From Candidatus Pacearchaeota archaeon (lineage in GTDB: Archaea > Nanobdellota > Nanobdellia > Pacearchaeales > GW2011-AR1), in NCBI GenBank assembly GCA_019659125.1, contig JAIFVX010000001.1, positions 79,437-118,096 on the forward strand: a DNA stretch of 38,660 nt. Direction: 5' to 3'. This document shows positions 23,366-32,312 of this stretch, piece after piece. The notes below the pieces were generated by a model. That model saw only the letters and a list, made by a program, of their open reading frames with translations. It searched no databases and was not told the origin of the DNA. The number at the start of each line of letters is the position of its first letter. Positions within the stretch are counted from its first letter, which is position 1. The translations under genes were made by a program, and so were the position numbers.

Positions 23366-25004
23366 AGGCATATCCCCCTTCGCTATCAGCATGCAGCGTA
23401 GGGACATTCGTGTTCACGACATGTTCACTAAACGTGTAAAAACCCTGAAGAGATTCTGGAGTGATCGTAACGTGAATGCTTGTATTTTCCCCTGAATCCA
23501 ATATGATTGTTGAGGGAGAGTCCTGCTTCCAGCCAGCAGGAAGCGTTCCATCGATGCTAAAGACTGATTCTGAACATCGAATATCATTATTTTTTATAGT
23601 AAGTGTATACGTAGCTGATTCATTTCCCCATTGGGAAAGAGGATAGAGTGAAACACTTGGATCTGCGTGAACGCACCGGGAAGGACCAAACAAAATACTA
23701 ACTGAAATATCCTCTTCTGAAAGAGAGGTAACACTAATACGTACATTTCTTGCAGAGTCAAAGAAATTCTCCCCTGGAAGAATAAGGTCGTCAACCATGA
23801 CGCTTTCTCCTGTATTTGAAACACGATAAAGGGAAATTCCCGAATTACGATATTCAAGATAATAATAGGAACCGTCAGATGCTATTCGCAAGACCTGGGT
23901 CCCATTAGTTCCAAGCCGAGAAATGGTGTAAACTCCACTCACGCTTATATCATAGATATTATTTCCCGTGATTATGCCGAGCTGATATCTATGAAATCCA
24001 TTTAGTGACTGTCCTCCATCCATGATATCATAATGATCTCCTTCTGTATCCCTCAATCCGAGAGTATTACCAACTTGGTGAGCAAGGGCAGCGCGAGAAT
24101 CATATTCTAAAAATACTGATTTTTGGTCCGAGCACGAAACTGCAGGCTGGCATGAATCGTTCGTTAGGGCAAGATAGATGATCGAGTCATAACTTCCATG
24201 AATAAACCCGTGTTCGCGTGCTGCTGCCTCTGCAGAGGTCACTACGGATGAAGAGACATCGGGTGTGCAATGTATGTCCTCGCACATTTGATGAGGAAGC
24301 GTATACCATCCATAGACGTGAGAGGTTAGATTGGATAACAAGCTGGTATTAAAGAGCGAAGCTGAGACTCCATCACTTTCTCCAGGTCGAGAGATTCCCC
24401 CTACACTAAAGAGGATTACGGCAGCATTCTTTGGAAATGGCCGTATGGCTAATGGCTCAAGTACGGTTATAGAATCAGCGACAAAAATTCTTTCAAGCCG
24501 AACTCCATGAATCGTTACATGGCCGGGGAGGGGGTCTAAAGAGGGATCAAAGAAAACTGAGAAGTCCTCGTTCTGAGAATGGAGAAAATAAAGCGGAACA
24601 GAGCCACCTAACATCATCGTTAAATCGCCTTCAAGTTCACTATCGGACTCAATTGAAGACTGTATAATAAGAGGAAGACGTTCCCTAAACTGAACGGGCA
24701 ATGCAAGCCTTAAAAATCTTCGAGGATCTTCATGAGCAAGAGAAAGAAGCGCCTGCTTTCTTTTTTCTGACATCTCAAGTGCAGCGCTAAATGCCTGCTG
24801 CCTATTATCGCCTTGCATATATTCCTCGCCGGCAGACACCAAAGCAAGAGTCATATTTTCAGGAGAAAGCACACGAGGTTGTTCAGGAGTATAGAAAATA
24901 TATCCAGTAGTACGAAACTTCCATGCCGTAACTAAAAAGAGTAAGACAATCACTATCATCATAAAAACAATAATAAGAACAATACCATCATCCTCTCTCA
25001 TCAT
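23358..25004 (-). CDS. Membrane-anchored pseudo-metallopeptidase with beta domain
   Basis: 548 residues. An N-terminal membrane helix (about 8-27) is followed by a helical region (50-115) and a larger outer domain. ALAHQVGNTLGLRDTEGDHY (307-326), with IMDG at 327-330, has the layout of an M6/M11-type zinc protease (H-E-x-G-H-x-L-G-L), but the catalytic Glu is Gln310 and the second His is Asn313. The site is therefore probably dead. The C-terminus (about 450-535, YTLTIKNNDIRCSESVFSI and onwards) resembles the NEW3 beta domain of surface enzymes. Likely an envelope protein that binds rather than cuts. TATA box near 25026. Confidence 0.65.
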   Translation of the reverse strand: MMREDDGIVLIIVFMMIVIVLLFLVTAWKFRTTGYIFYTPEQPRVLSPENMTLALVSAGEEYMQGDNRQQAFSAALEMSEKRKQALLSLAHEDPRRFLRLALPVQFRERLPLIIQSSIESDSELEGDLTMMLGGSVPLYFLHSQNEDFSVFFDPSLDPLPGHVTIHGVRLERIFVADSITVLEPLAIRPFPKNAAVILFSVGGISRPGESDGVSASLFNTSLLSNLTSHVYGWYTLPHQMCEDIHCTPDVSSSVVTSAEAAAREHGFIHGSYDSIIYLALTNDSCQPAVSCSDQKSVFLEYDSRAALAHQVGNTLGLRDTEGDHYDIMDGGQSLNGFHRYQLGIITGNNIYDISVSGVYTISRLGTNGTQVLRIASDGSYYYLEYRNSGISLYRVSNTGESVMVDDLILPGENFFDSARNVRISVTSLSEEDISVSILFGPSRCVHADPSVSLYPLSQWGNESATYTLTIKNNDIRCSESVFSIDGTLPAGWKQDSPSTIILDSGENTSIHVTITPESLQGFYTFSEHVVNTNVPTLHADSEGGYAFI

Positions 25005-25046
25005 TACAAAGGTGTCTAATTATTTATAAAGATTTATGCGTTAGAA

Positions 25047-26027
25047 TTAGTATCCGCTACCTGACTGGCTAGATGTCCCAGATCCAGAGTTGCTTCCCGT
25101 TGCCGACCCTGAAGCGCCGGTATTAGACTCTGTTGTTGATACCATATCAGACTCGAGACTGCTATTCGTAGTGTCTGTAGTAGTATTCTCGCGTGCTGTA
25201 ATGGATGCATTATTTGAAGAGGGTTGGCTGTTGTAAGGAGTTCCCTGAGTTGTATTATCACCTGCAGGGACGGTATAATCAAGGTTATTGCTACTACCAT
25301 TGGTAGTATTATAGTTTATGACAAGGAATGACCACCATGGTCTATCAACATCTAATACTTCACCCGTCTTTGCATTAACGTCAACGCTTGTTGTTTCAGT
25401 AGCAGGAAATAATCCAAGGATCCTTGTTGGTCTTCGTGTCTCGACCTTATATACAAGAGTATTCTCTCCATTATAGGTTTTAGATTCCAGTTTTATCGTA
25501 CAGTTAGTATCACATACCATGTCCGTCGTATTGCTCTCGGCAAGTGCAACAGCTGTCGTAGGAAGAAGAATTATTTCAGTTAAATTCGTGTCCTGAGGCG
25601 TGACTTCAAGCAGTGCAGGACCTGATGAAGTATAAGGAGCAACTACAAAATCCGTATGCGCTATAACATCTCCAACCATGATATCACTGCCCCCATTATC
25701 ACTTGCGATAATATCTATACCTCCATTGTCGCTCGTATTAACAGATGGTGTTTCATTAGTCGTATTTTCACTAAAGGTTGCGTTTGTAGAATTAACAGAG
25801 ATATTTGATCCAAATATATCAGACGGATTAAATGTTGTGGTGTCCGAACTGTTTGAAGAGAATATGTTTCCACCTAAGTCAGTACCATCAGTACTTCCGT
25901 TATCTGAGGCTGCAGCATCGTCTATGAATGGCTGACTATTATCCGCGCCTGTCTCGTTCTGTGCTGACACAGACACAACACCAAGCACGACAATTCCAAT
26001 AAGAAGAAATACTAGAAAACGATCCAT
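25047..26027 (-). CDS. Secreted Ser/Thr/Asn-rich protein with PepSY-like segment
   Basis: 326 residues. A signal peptide (1-22, ending SVSA) precedes a long low-complexity region (about 25-115) full of N-x-S/T sequons. A compact part (about 175-240) contains NTLVYKVETRRPTRILGLFP and TSVDVNAKTGEVLDVDRPWW, which fits a PepSY-like fold (KTGEVL is its usual hairpin). A second low-complexity tail ends SGSGTSSQSGSGY. It probably sits in the envelope and is heavily N-glycosylated. The start at 26027 rather than 26087 gives a proper signal peptide; TATATAAAT is centred near 26055. Confidence 0.68.
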   Translation of the reverse strand: MDRFLVFLLIGIVVLGVVSVSAQNETGADNSQPFIDDAAASDNGSTDGTDLGGNIFSSNSSDTTTFNPSDIFGSNISVNSTNATFSENTTNETPSVNTSDNGGIDIIASDNGGSDIMVGDVIAHTDFVVAPYTSSGPALLEVTPQDTNLTEIILLPTTAVALAESNTTDMVCDTNCTIKLESKTYNGENTLVYKVETRRPTRILGLFPATETTSVDVNAKTGEVLDVDRPWWSFLVINYNTTNGSSNNLDYTVPAGDNTTQGTPYNSQPSSNNASITARENTTTDTTNSSLESDMVSTTESNTGASGSATGSNSGSGTSSQSGSGY

Positions 26028-26064
26028 ACTAGTATTAAATGTTGAACTTGTATATAAATTTTTC

Positions 26065-26430
26065 CTATTTTTTTGAATATTCTCCAATCATTGCACGCAA
26101 TTTATTCCATCCCCTGAAAGTTTCAGTCGATGAATGACCTCGTGAATTGAGTTCATGGACGCGCTTAAAGATGTCGTCCAAGGCATCATCAAATGAATAC
26201 TGACCGAAAGTGTCCATTCTATGGAGTGTATCTTGAATAGAGTCCAGCTGGTGGTACGTCTCCTTAACGAGGACCAGAAGGAAAGATCCAACTCTCTTCC
26301 TCAAATCTGGAGTAATTGTCTTTTTGTAAAGGAGTGTATGCAACTGCTCATATTCATTTTTCCTGTCTTCATCCCAATACTTGAGAGCTGCATCGACATT
26401 CTCGCTGCTTTCGTGAAATTCTTCATGCAT
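26065..26430 (-). CDS. Small hypothetical helical protein
   Basis: 121 residues, soluble, strongly helical and charged. It starts MHEEFHESSENVDAALKYWD; the middle is RKRVGSFLLVLVKETYHQL and the end is FRGWNKLRAMIGEYSKK. Family not recognised. TTAAAAAA box centred about 26 bases before the ATG. It ends 37 bases before the start of the secreted PepSY-like gene on the same strand. Confidence 0.58.
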   Translation of the reverse strand: MHEEFHESSENVDAALKYWDEDRKNEYEQLHTLLYKKTITPDLRKRVGSFLLVLVKETYHQLDSIQDTLHRMDTFGQYSFDDALDDIFKRVHELNSRGHSSTETFRGWNKLRAMIGEYSKK

Positions 26431-26451
26431 AATAAGAAAAGGAAAACTCTG

Positions 26452-27372
26452 TTAAAAAATCTTTTGATGTATAAAATCGAACAATGTACTTTGATGCCTC
26501 TTCTTCCTTCTCCATCCCATTATACCGAGAGGTGCTGCGTCGAATCCCATTTTTCGCAGGTCAGAGGCGAATTCGTGAGCATAGCCATGGTGCGTATAAA
26601 CTCTGTCTGGATTGCATTTCTTTACAAATTCAACTAATGAAGGATAATCTGCATGACTCGAGAAAACAAAGTTCTTTCCTCCACCCCAGGATGAATCAGC
26701 ATTCCATCCAGTCAATTTTACCTGCTTGTATCCTGAAGGATCAAAATATTCATAAGAGTCGGTAATTCTTACCGTAGAACTCTGGTCATTATGCTTGAAG
26801 TCCAACCCCAAGGCGCTGTTCATCCTCCGTATCCGTTCATTGACGCTGAAGGGTATGCTGAATGTGTCTAAAGCAGAGCAAAGCTCCTGTATCTTCCCGA
26901 ACGATGAATCAGTCCCCGTAATAATTACCTTGTCGTTTTCCTCAACATACTCCTTCAGCTCTTGAAGTACTTCTTTCTTTGAAGGGAAAACATACTGGGG
27001 TCTTCCATACGTACATTCCATTATCAACGTTGAACATTTCACCGGCTTAGCTTTTCCTGCAAACTCTCCCTGTGGATTGAAATCTCCCGTATAGAGAAGC
27101 TTATTGTTTATGAGGAACATCCTGCTTCCCAATATATGCCCTGCATCTCTACTCTTGATGCCTGCATGAGAAAACCTTTTTGTTTGTTTGAGTCTTCTCC
27201 TTAACTCTATAACCCTTCTTGTTATGTTTGAGCACATAAGATGGTTGTTCTTATATCGTGTAGGAATATGGTCCGTATGGGCATGGCTGACTAAGGTCAC
27301 CTCCTCCTTACCCTTCTTATCTATGCCAAGTGATTCCGCCTTTAGTTGGAATAAGTTATCAAATGAGATCAT
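26452..27372 (-). CDS. Metallo-beta-lactamase-fold nuclease (RNA-processing type)
   Basis: 306 residues. Metal ligands: HAHTDH (30-35), His79 in DAGHILGSRMF and Asp97 in YTGDF, plus FSSHADY and YTHHG near the C-terminus. This is the motif order of archaeal CPSF-like/exonuclease members (COG1236-type), in which DAGHxxGS and SSHADY are typical. The beta-CASP insertion seems shortened (about 110-200). Predicted to cleave or trim RNA or DNA; the exact substrate is unknown. TATA-like AAATATAAATAAT is centred about 27 bases before the ATG. Divergent from the sulfite-oxidase-like gene. Confidence 0.82.
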   Translation of the reverse strand: MISFDNLFQLKAESLGIDKKGKEEVTLVSHAHTDHIPTRYKNNHLMCSNITRRVIELRRRLKQTKRFSHAGIKSRDAGHILGSRMFLINNKLLYTGDFNPQGEFAGKAKPVKCSTLIMECTYGRPQYVFPSKKEVLQELKEYVEENDKVIITGTDSSFGKIQELCSALDTFSIPFSVNERIRRMNSALGLDFKHNDQSSTVRITDSYEYFDPSGYKQVKLTGWNADSSWGGGKNFVFSSHADYPSLVEFVKKCNPDRVYTHHGYAHEFASDLRKMGFDAAPLGIMGWRRKKRHQSTLFDFIHQKIF

Positions 27373-27445
27373 ATCTTGTGGTTTGCCGACGATTATTTAT
27401 ATTTTTCTAAGCAAACTATAAAAACACCCTATTCCCTTAATAAGG

Positions 27446-28042
27446 ATGATCATAAACAAGGGATTTACGCAGAAAAGAACCTCTAACGGGCGACTGCCTC
27501 CTGGACAATATGAAACCAAGGACTTCCCCGTGCTTTCTCTAGGCCCAACACCTCGGGTAACAAAAGAATCCTGGGCTTTAGAGGTAAAAGGTCTTGCAAC
27601 GCCTATGAAGTGGAACTGGAAGGAATTCACCTCATTCCCAATAGAAAACATAAAGACAGACATCCATTGTGTAACACGGTGGTCGAAGTTTGATACTATG
27701 TGGAAAGGAGTGTCCATAGATCATATAATGAAGAAAGCAAAAGTATCTAACAGAGCCACCCATCTTATTGCACATTCCTATGACGGATATACAACGAATA
27801 TTCCTATAGCAGACATCATGGGAGGAAAGGCATGGGTTGCTATCGAATATGAAGGCAAGGATATTGAAGCAGATCATGGAGGGCCCGCACGCCTCTTTAT
27901 ACCTCATCTTTACTTCTGGAAAAGTGCAAAATGGTTGAAAGCGCTTGAATTTGTGCAAGGCGATCATCCAGGCTTCTGGGAAACGCGAGGATATCATAAT
28001 TATGGCGACCCCTGGAAAGAACAACGTTACACCTTCGACTGA
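27446..28042 (+). CDS. Molybdopterin-dependent sulfite-oxidase-like protein
   Basis: 198 residues, the small YuiH/COG2041-type member. DIHCVTRWSKFDTMWKGV holds Cys75, the expected molybdenum ligand. HGGPARLFIPHLYFWKSAKW (143-162) is the conserved cofactor-binding segment. There is no signal peptide and no heme or dimerisation domain, so it is probably cytosolic. Substrate unknown. It overlaps the flavin reductase gene by 41 bases, a pair likely to form one electron-transfer unit. TATA-like ACTATAAAAA at 27415-27424. No genes for molybdopterin synthesis are in this window. Confidence 0.88.
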   Translation: MIINKGFTQKRTSNGRLPPGQYETKDFPVLSLGPTPRVTKESWALEVKGLATPMKWNWKEFTSFPIENIKTDIHCVTRWSKFDTMWKGVSIDHIMKKAKVSNRATHLIAHSYDGYTTNIPIADIMGGKAWVAIEYEGKDIEADHGGPARLFIPHLYFWKSAKWLKALEFVQGDHPGFWETRGYHNYGDPWKEQRYTFD

Positions 28043-28757
28043 TAAAAGAAACTGGCATACGGCAACCCTGATAAAATCAGAGATGATAGCCTCAGACATA
28101 AAAGCATTAACATTTTCAGCAAAAAATGAAATCGAGCACAAGCCAGGCCAGCACTATGACATACGGCTCACCTCCGAGTCAGGATACCAAGCAGCGAGGA
28201 GCTATTCAGTAGCCTCTGCGCCTAATAAGAAAGGTCTTGTTGAATTTGGTATACAGCTCCTTCCTAATGGCGAGGTTTCCCCTTACTTGTTTGAACTTCA
28301 ACCAGGGGAAAGTGTGGAGATGAAGGGGCCCCTAGGAGGACATTTCATCTGGGATGACACAATGCCTGGCCCGCTTATCCTTATAGGGGGAGGATCGGGA
28401 GTTGTTCCTCTGATGAGCATGCTACGGCATGCCCAGGCAAAGAAAATAAAAAAAGAGATTCTTCTTCTCCTCAGTGCAAAAAGCGTAGAAAAGATCCCCT
28501 ATTATAAAGAGCTTGAATCCTATAAGGACAAGAGCACGCATATCATCTATACACTTACCGGTGAATCTCCTAAGGGATGGAAGGGACTTACAGGGAGAAT
28601 TAACAAGGATCTTCTTGATAAACTTCTGACCTCGTATAAGGAAAAGATGCCCATGGTCTATATATGTGGACCGACTCTATTCGTCGAAACCATTGCTGAT
28701 ACACTCATTCAGTCAGGATGGAATTCCCATGAGATTCGTACCGAACGGTTCGGCTAG
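28002..28757 (+). CDS. FAD/NAD(P)-binding ferredoxin-reductase-like protein
   Basis: 251 residues. FAD-binding motif RSYSVASAP (67-75), followed by VEFGIQLLPNGEVSPYL. NAD(P)-binding GGGSGVVPLMSM (129-140) and CGPTLFVE (222-229). The C-terminus is IRTERFG. No [2Fe-2S] domain is attached, so its partner is probably the Mo protein encoded just upstream. The start at 28002 overlaps that gene by 41 bases; an earlier in-frame start at 27945 would add residues not typical of the family. Confidence 0.88.
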   Translation: MATPGKNNVTPSTDKRNWHTATLIKSEMIASDIKALTFSAKNEIEHKPGQHYDIRLTSESGYQAARSYSVASAPNKKGLVEFGIQLLPNGEVSPYLFELQPGESVEMKGPLGGHFIWDDTMPGPLILIGGGSGVVPLMSMLRHAQAKKIKKEILLLLSAKSVEKIPYYKELESYKDKSTHIIYTLTGESPKGWKGLTGRINKDLLDKLLTSYKEKMPMVYICGPTLFVETIADTLIQSGWNSHEIRTERFG

Positions 28758-28763
28758 CACGGA

Positions 28764-29360
28764 TTATTTAACTGAATGCATTTTTGAATAAAAATAAACG
28801 AACATGATGTAGAGGGCAGTCCCTGTGGTGCCAAAAATAAGATCTACCATAGTATCGTCAAATTTGCTGACAATAAGGGAAAACGTATGGAGGTGGACAT
28901 TTTCGACATAGACTCCTTGGAGCATAAGGTAGTCGTGCAAAAAGAAATCTAACAAGTACTCGCCGACTTCATGAATGGCTAAAATCCCAATAGTGATAAA
29001 AAATGAAAACGTGAGCTTCCACTTCATGTCTAGAGTGTGTCTTGAAACCATAAATAACACCAGCGAGCAAGCAAGCATAGGTATGAAGAAATGAATCACC
29101 TTATCGTACTCGTTAAAGACAAAAAAGAGTGGGCTGAAGAGAATATTCAAGACAACAATGATGAAGATATAGGCATAATGTTTCTTGGTGAATCGCAGAT
29201 CAAAATAGCGATCCAAAGAATAAAAGAGCATTAAAGCACCAGCAACAGAAACTGCTCGAAGAACCTGGTAGATATCCCTGATAACGAGAATAGTGCAAAG
29301 AACAACAATCGACAACCCAAGTGTCACTCTAAACTTGCGCTGATAATTCCACCCATTCAT
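28764..29360 (-). CDS. Multi-pass membrane protein, DUF2238/YjdF-like
   Basis: 198 residues with about six membrane segments. FNEYDKVIHFFIPMLACSL (about 83-101), AIHEVGEYLLDFF (about 128-140) and SKFDDTMVDLIFGTTGTAL (about 164-182) hold His, Glu and Asp residues inside or next to membrane helices. They resemble the conserved polar motifs of the DUF2238/YjdF family, whose role is unknown. TATA-like CTTTAAATTA is centred about 26 bases before the ATG. Convergent with the flavin reductase gene, six bases apart. Confidence 0.6.
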   Translation of the reverse strand: MNGWNYQRKFRVTLGLSIVVLCTILVIRDIYQVLRAVSVAGALMLFYSLDRYFDLRFTKKHYAYIFIIVVLNILFSPLFFVFNEYDKVIHFFIPMLACSLVLFMVSRHTLDMKWKLTFSFFITIGILAIHEVGEYLLDFFLHDYLMLQGVYVENVHLHTFSLIVSKFDDTMVDLIFGTTGTALYIMFVYFYSKMHSVK

Positions 29361-29394
29361 AAGACACGAAAGAAAAAAACCTTTAAATTACTTT

Positions 29395-29703
29395 CTACGC
29401 TTGTGCTTTCTTGTTCTCAAAGTAACGCTGAATAAGCTGGGTTGCCTCTAATTTCGTCATGTTCATGTCTCCCTCGTAGCGGAGGTCTTTCAATAGTTTC
29501 CTCTGTCTTTCTGTGATGGGTGCATTGGCATTTCGCATTCCCCGTTGAGGCTTGTTGACATTGATAGTGGTAGAATTGTAGATTCGAACCGCACTATCAA
29601 GGACTATGGCATCCTCTACACGAAGCTTTTCCTCTTTCTTAATCCTCTTAAGGGCGCGAACAATTTCCTGTAATTGGTCAAAAGAATTCATGAGAAGATA
29701 CAT
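29395..29703 (-). CDS. Small hypothetical protein with C-terminal helical module
   Basis: 102 residues, soluble. An N-terminal helix LQEIVRALKRIKKEEKLRVE, then ITERQRKLLKDLRYEGDMNM (64-83) followed by TKLEATQLIQRYFENKK. This T-x-x-Q-x-x-L, Y-x-G, T-x-x-E-A pattern is found at the ends of various nucleic-acid-associated proteins; the assignment is tentative. Start 29703 or 29691; the TATTTATAAC box (29721-29730) fits the first somewhat better. Confidence 0.55.
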   Translation of the reverse strand: MYLLMNSFDQLQEIVRALKRIKKEEKLRVEDAIVLDSAVRIYNSTTINVNKPQRGMRNANAPITERQRKLLKDLRYEGDMNMTKLEATQLIQRYFENKKAQA

Positions 29704-29733
29704 ACACTAATGCCTATGAATATTTATAACTTG

Positions 29734-30309
29734 CTACTTCTTAAGCCGAGTAAAGTTCTTGATGGGACCGCCCCATATCTTAGAGTTGGGCACCGCAATA
29801 TAGACGCTCTTTTCAGCCACTAAGATGCAGAGAGACATGTTGATCTGCCGGACAGTTCCGCGTATCCCTGCAACATCCACATCATCGCCTACCCTGAAAG
29901 GCTTGTAGATAAGGAGCAAAAGACCTGCAGCGATATTGGAGAACACATCCCGGGTTGCAAACCCGATGATGAAACCAGCAGCACCAAGACCTGCAACGAA
30001 TCCAGTGACATTGAGGCCCAGGTTACTAAGGACAACAATAAGCAGCACAATCCATAAGAATATACTTATCGTTTTCTGGAGGAAATTGCTTGCAGTCTCA
30101 TCATACCTCCACCTGCGGAAAATCCTTCCCAGGATATTCGAGATGATCTTAATGACAAAGAATCCGACAACAAGGACAATAAGGGCAATAAGCAGCTCCC
30201 ATGAATGATAATACAAATAATCAATGCTTTTATGATAAATTCCTATCGGTGAAACTGCCGTTTGATTATTATCAGCTGCAACTTCCAGAAAAACACTCAT
30301 AAGGTCCAT
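29734..30309 (-). CDS. mscS: Small MscS-family mechanosensitive channel
   Basis: 191 residues. Two N-terminal membrane helices (about 38-58 and 78-98), then the pore helix region GFVAGLGAAGFIIGFATRDV and FSNIAAGLLLLIYKPFRVGD, which is diagnostic of MscS. A short beta domain follows (VDVAGIRGTVRQINMSLCIL, AVPNSKIWGGPIKNF). The large C-terminal alpha/beta cage of bacterial MscS is missing, giving a minimal form. It releases solutes on osmotic downshock in known members. Start at 30309 or three codons later. Confidence 0.88.
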   Translation of the reverse strand: MDLMSVFLEVAADNNQTAVSPIGIYHKSIDYLYYHSWELLIALIVLVVGFFVIKIISNILGRIFRRWRYDETASNFLQKTISIFLWIVLLIVVLSNLGLNVTGFVAGLGAAGFIIGFATRDVFSNIAAGLLLLIYKPFRVGDDVDVAGIRGTVRQINMSLCILVAEKSVYIAVPNSKIWGGPIKNFTRLKK

Positions 30310-30347
30310 AGAACTCTTATTCTATGATGCTGAGGAATTATATAAAA

Positions 30348-30605
30348 TTATCTCTGGGCAACGCTTTCCAAACCCTGTGCTTCCTTTTCATGCTTACAGT
30401 TGATTCCACCAAAAATAAGATATCCTGATAACATGAGCATGCCTGCAAAAAGAGGTATAGCTAGCTGCTTTCTAGAATATTCATCATGGTCAGAATATCT
30501 ATGATTTACAGTATAGTGAAGAGGTCCTACATGGTATGTAGTCTCGCGCTTGCCGCCATTAAGTCCGTTCCCTTTAACTTCCTTGTAAAACACTTTATTC
30601 GTCAT
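30348..30605 (-). CDS. Small single-helix membrane protein
   Basis: 85 residues. A polar N-terminal half (TTYHVGPLHYTVNHRYSDHD) precedes one membrane helix (about 48-68) and a short charged tail ending GLESVAQR. Family not recognised. ACTTTAAAAA at 30625-30634 is centred 25 bases before the ATG. Confidence 0.55.
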   Translation of the reverse strand: MTNKVFYKEVKGNGLNGGKRETTYHVGPLHYTVNHRYSDHDEYSRKQLAIPLFAGMLMLSGYLIFGGINCKHEKEAQGLESVAQR

Positions 30606-30644
30606 TGTTTCCCAAGTGGTTGAGACTTTAAAAATATGATGCTA

Positions 30645-31367
30645 TTACAAAAGCGAGGTGAGAAAAGCAATCAAAGCAATGCCAAGAAGCATGACAAAAA
30701 TCATTGCCTTGGATGGATGCTCTCGGGTTTCAGGCAATAAAGTCGAAGCTCCAATATAGATGAATTCTCCAACAAAGAACGCAAGAACATATGCTAAAGC
30801 GCTTTCAGGAATGACAATTAATGATGCAACAATCAACCCCAGGACAGGGGCTATGGCGTCCATGAGCAGGAACATTCGTGCTTTCTTGATAGGCTGGTGG
30901 TTTCTCAGCATGACAACCACGGTGTTAATACCATCAGTCATATCATGGAAAAGTACCGCGAATGCGACAATGATGCCTGCAGAGGTGCTGACATGGAACG
31001 CAACACCAATGGCCGCTCCATCAAGGAAGCTGTGCAGGATCAAGCTTGCCGCACCAATAGGGCCAAGAATATGCGCATGGTGATGCCCTCCCGATTCAAG
31101 ATGATGAGTAGCAAAGAACTTTTCAACTAAGCTGTAGAGGAAGAATGATCCCACAATCGTGAGCATAAGGCTCCTGACTGGAATTCCAGAAGTTCCAGCA
31201 ATCTCCAAACTCTCAGGCAAGATATCGAGGAAAGCAACAGCAATAATAGTACCAGCGGAAAATGCGAAGAAATATGGCAAGCTTTTCTTGAAATAAAGGA
31301 TAACCATTCCTCCAAAGAGCGTCGCAAGGAACGTCGCAAGCCCCAACACATAAATGAGTGCATCCAT
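30645..31367 (-). CDS. ZIP-family metal transporter
   Basis: 240 residues, about eight membrane segments. The metal-site helices are visible: HSFLDGAAIGVAF (112-124) and HDMTDGINTVV (141-151), with His112, Asp116, His141 and Asp145. A His-rich loop HHLESGGHHHAH (88-99) lies between helices 3 and 4, typical of ZIP proteins. Likely imports zinc or another divalent metal into the cytoplasm. TATA-like ATTTAAGG centred about 27 bases upstream. No regulator gene is adjacent. Confidence 0.92.
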   Translation of the reverse strand: MDALIYVLGLATFLATLFGGMVILYFKKSLPYFFAFSAGTIIAVAFLDILPESLEIAGTSGIPVRSLMLTIVGSFFLYSLVEKFFATHHLESGGHHHAHILGPIGAASLILHSFLDGAAIGVAFHVSTSAGIIVAFAVLFHDMTDGINTVVVMLRNHQPIKKARMFLLMDAIAPVLGLIVASLIVIPESALAYVLAFFVGEFIYIGASTLLPETREHPSKAMIFVMLLGIALIAFLTSLL

Positions 31368-31470
31368 TCCATAAATTTGGAATTTTCGCTATTTAAGGCT
31401 TTTCTTCCCTCAACGACACGCACTATATCTACTATAACAATATTTAAAAGCAAGAGGTCGATGGAAAATT

Positions 31471-31836
31471 ATGGGAAAATACTATTCCTTTAAAGAGAAA
31501 ACATGGTTCATAGGACTCGCCACTGCAGGAGTTCTTTCACTGATTGTTGTTAACCGTTACGCCTACAACGCACCATATAACGGATCAATAGGACATGAAG
31601 TTTCATGTTGGGCAAGAGCATTAGCCCAATCATTTACATCGAGTCTCTGCTGTATACCTGCAATGGTTTATACTGCAGGGATTGGAGGACTTTCTGGACT
31701 TATTACAGCAGAAACGATGAGGGAAAGTAGAGAGAAACAAGATAAGTTACACACTTCTGAGATAGACAATACTGTAGTGCCGCCCAGAAAAAAGCATAGC
31801 AAAACGATTGAAAGCAGAGTCATAGACAACGACTAA
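31471..31836 (+). CDS. Small membrane protein, unknown
   Basis: 121 residues with two hydrophobic segments (about 11-28 and 58-80). Three Cys (SCWARA, LCC) lie in the loop and second segment. A polar basic tail ends with PPRKKHSKTIESRVIDND. Family not recognised. ATTTAAAAG box centred 25 bases before the ATG. Divergent from the ZIP transporter, with a separate box. Confidence 0.55.
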   Translation: MGKYYSFKEKTWFIGLATAGVLSLIVVNRYAYNAPYNGSIGHEVSCWARALAQSFTSSLCCIPAMVYTAGIGGLSGLITAETMRESREKQDKLHTSEIDNTVVPPRKKHSKTIESRVIDND

Positions 31837-31880
31837 ATCGATTACAATAATCCTTAAATACACTCCCGCTACCCACATTT

Positions 31881-32309
31881 ATGACAGACACATTGCTAAA
31901 TGGTACTAAAGCAGTCATAGATTTTCCTATTGTGTTAGAAAAGTCTGGGCTAGAAAGATTATGCAAGTATGTAATAAGCGAAGCTGAACAACCTCATGAG
32001 GCAACTGTACATTATGAAGAATCAACAACCTATGGAGATGCAAATTCAAAAGAACCTATCCAGATGGAACGGATGAAAGTCTATACATTCAATGAAAAGA
32101 TATCTGGATCAATACGCAAAGGCACAGATGCTCTTCATTTTAATGTACGAAGATACATTAGCAATGAACTCGGAGCATTATATGATCAAATTACCTTTGA
32201 CACAGCTCAAGGATTTAATGAACCAGAAATAGAAAAAATGATGGATCTTTTTGGAAAAGGCGCTTACAAATTCTTTAGGGAATTGCACAACAATCGATAC
32301 AATAGATAA
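31881..32309 (+). CDS. Hypothetical soluble protein
   Basis: 142 residues. Strand-rich N-terminal two thirds (AVIDFPIVLEKSGLERLCKY, MKVYTFNEKISGSIRKGTD) and a C-terminal helix (EIEKMMDLFGKGAYKFFREL). No signal or membrane segment. Family not recognised. CCTTAAATA box centred about 24 bases before the ATG. Tail-to-tail with tRNA-Asp, three bases apart. Confidence 0.57.
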   Translation: MTDTLLNGTKAVIDFPIVLEKSGLERLCKYVISEAEQPHEATVHYEESTTYGDANSKEPIQMERMKVYTFNEKISGSIRKGTDALHFNVRRYISNELGALYDQITFDTAQGFNEPEIEKMMDLFGKGAYKFFRELHNNRYNR

Positions 32310-32312
32310 AAG

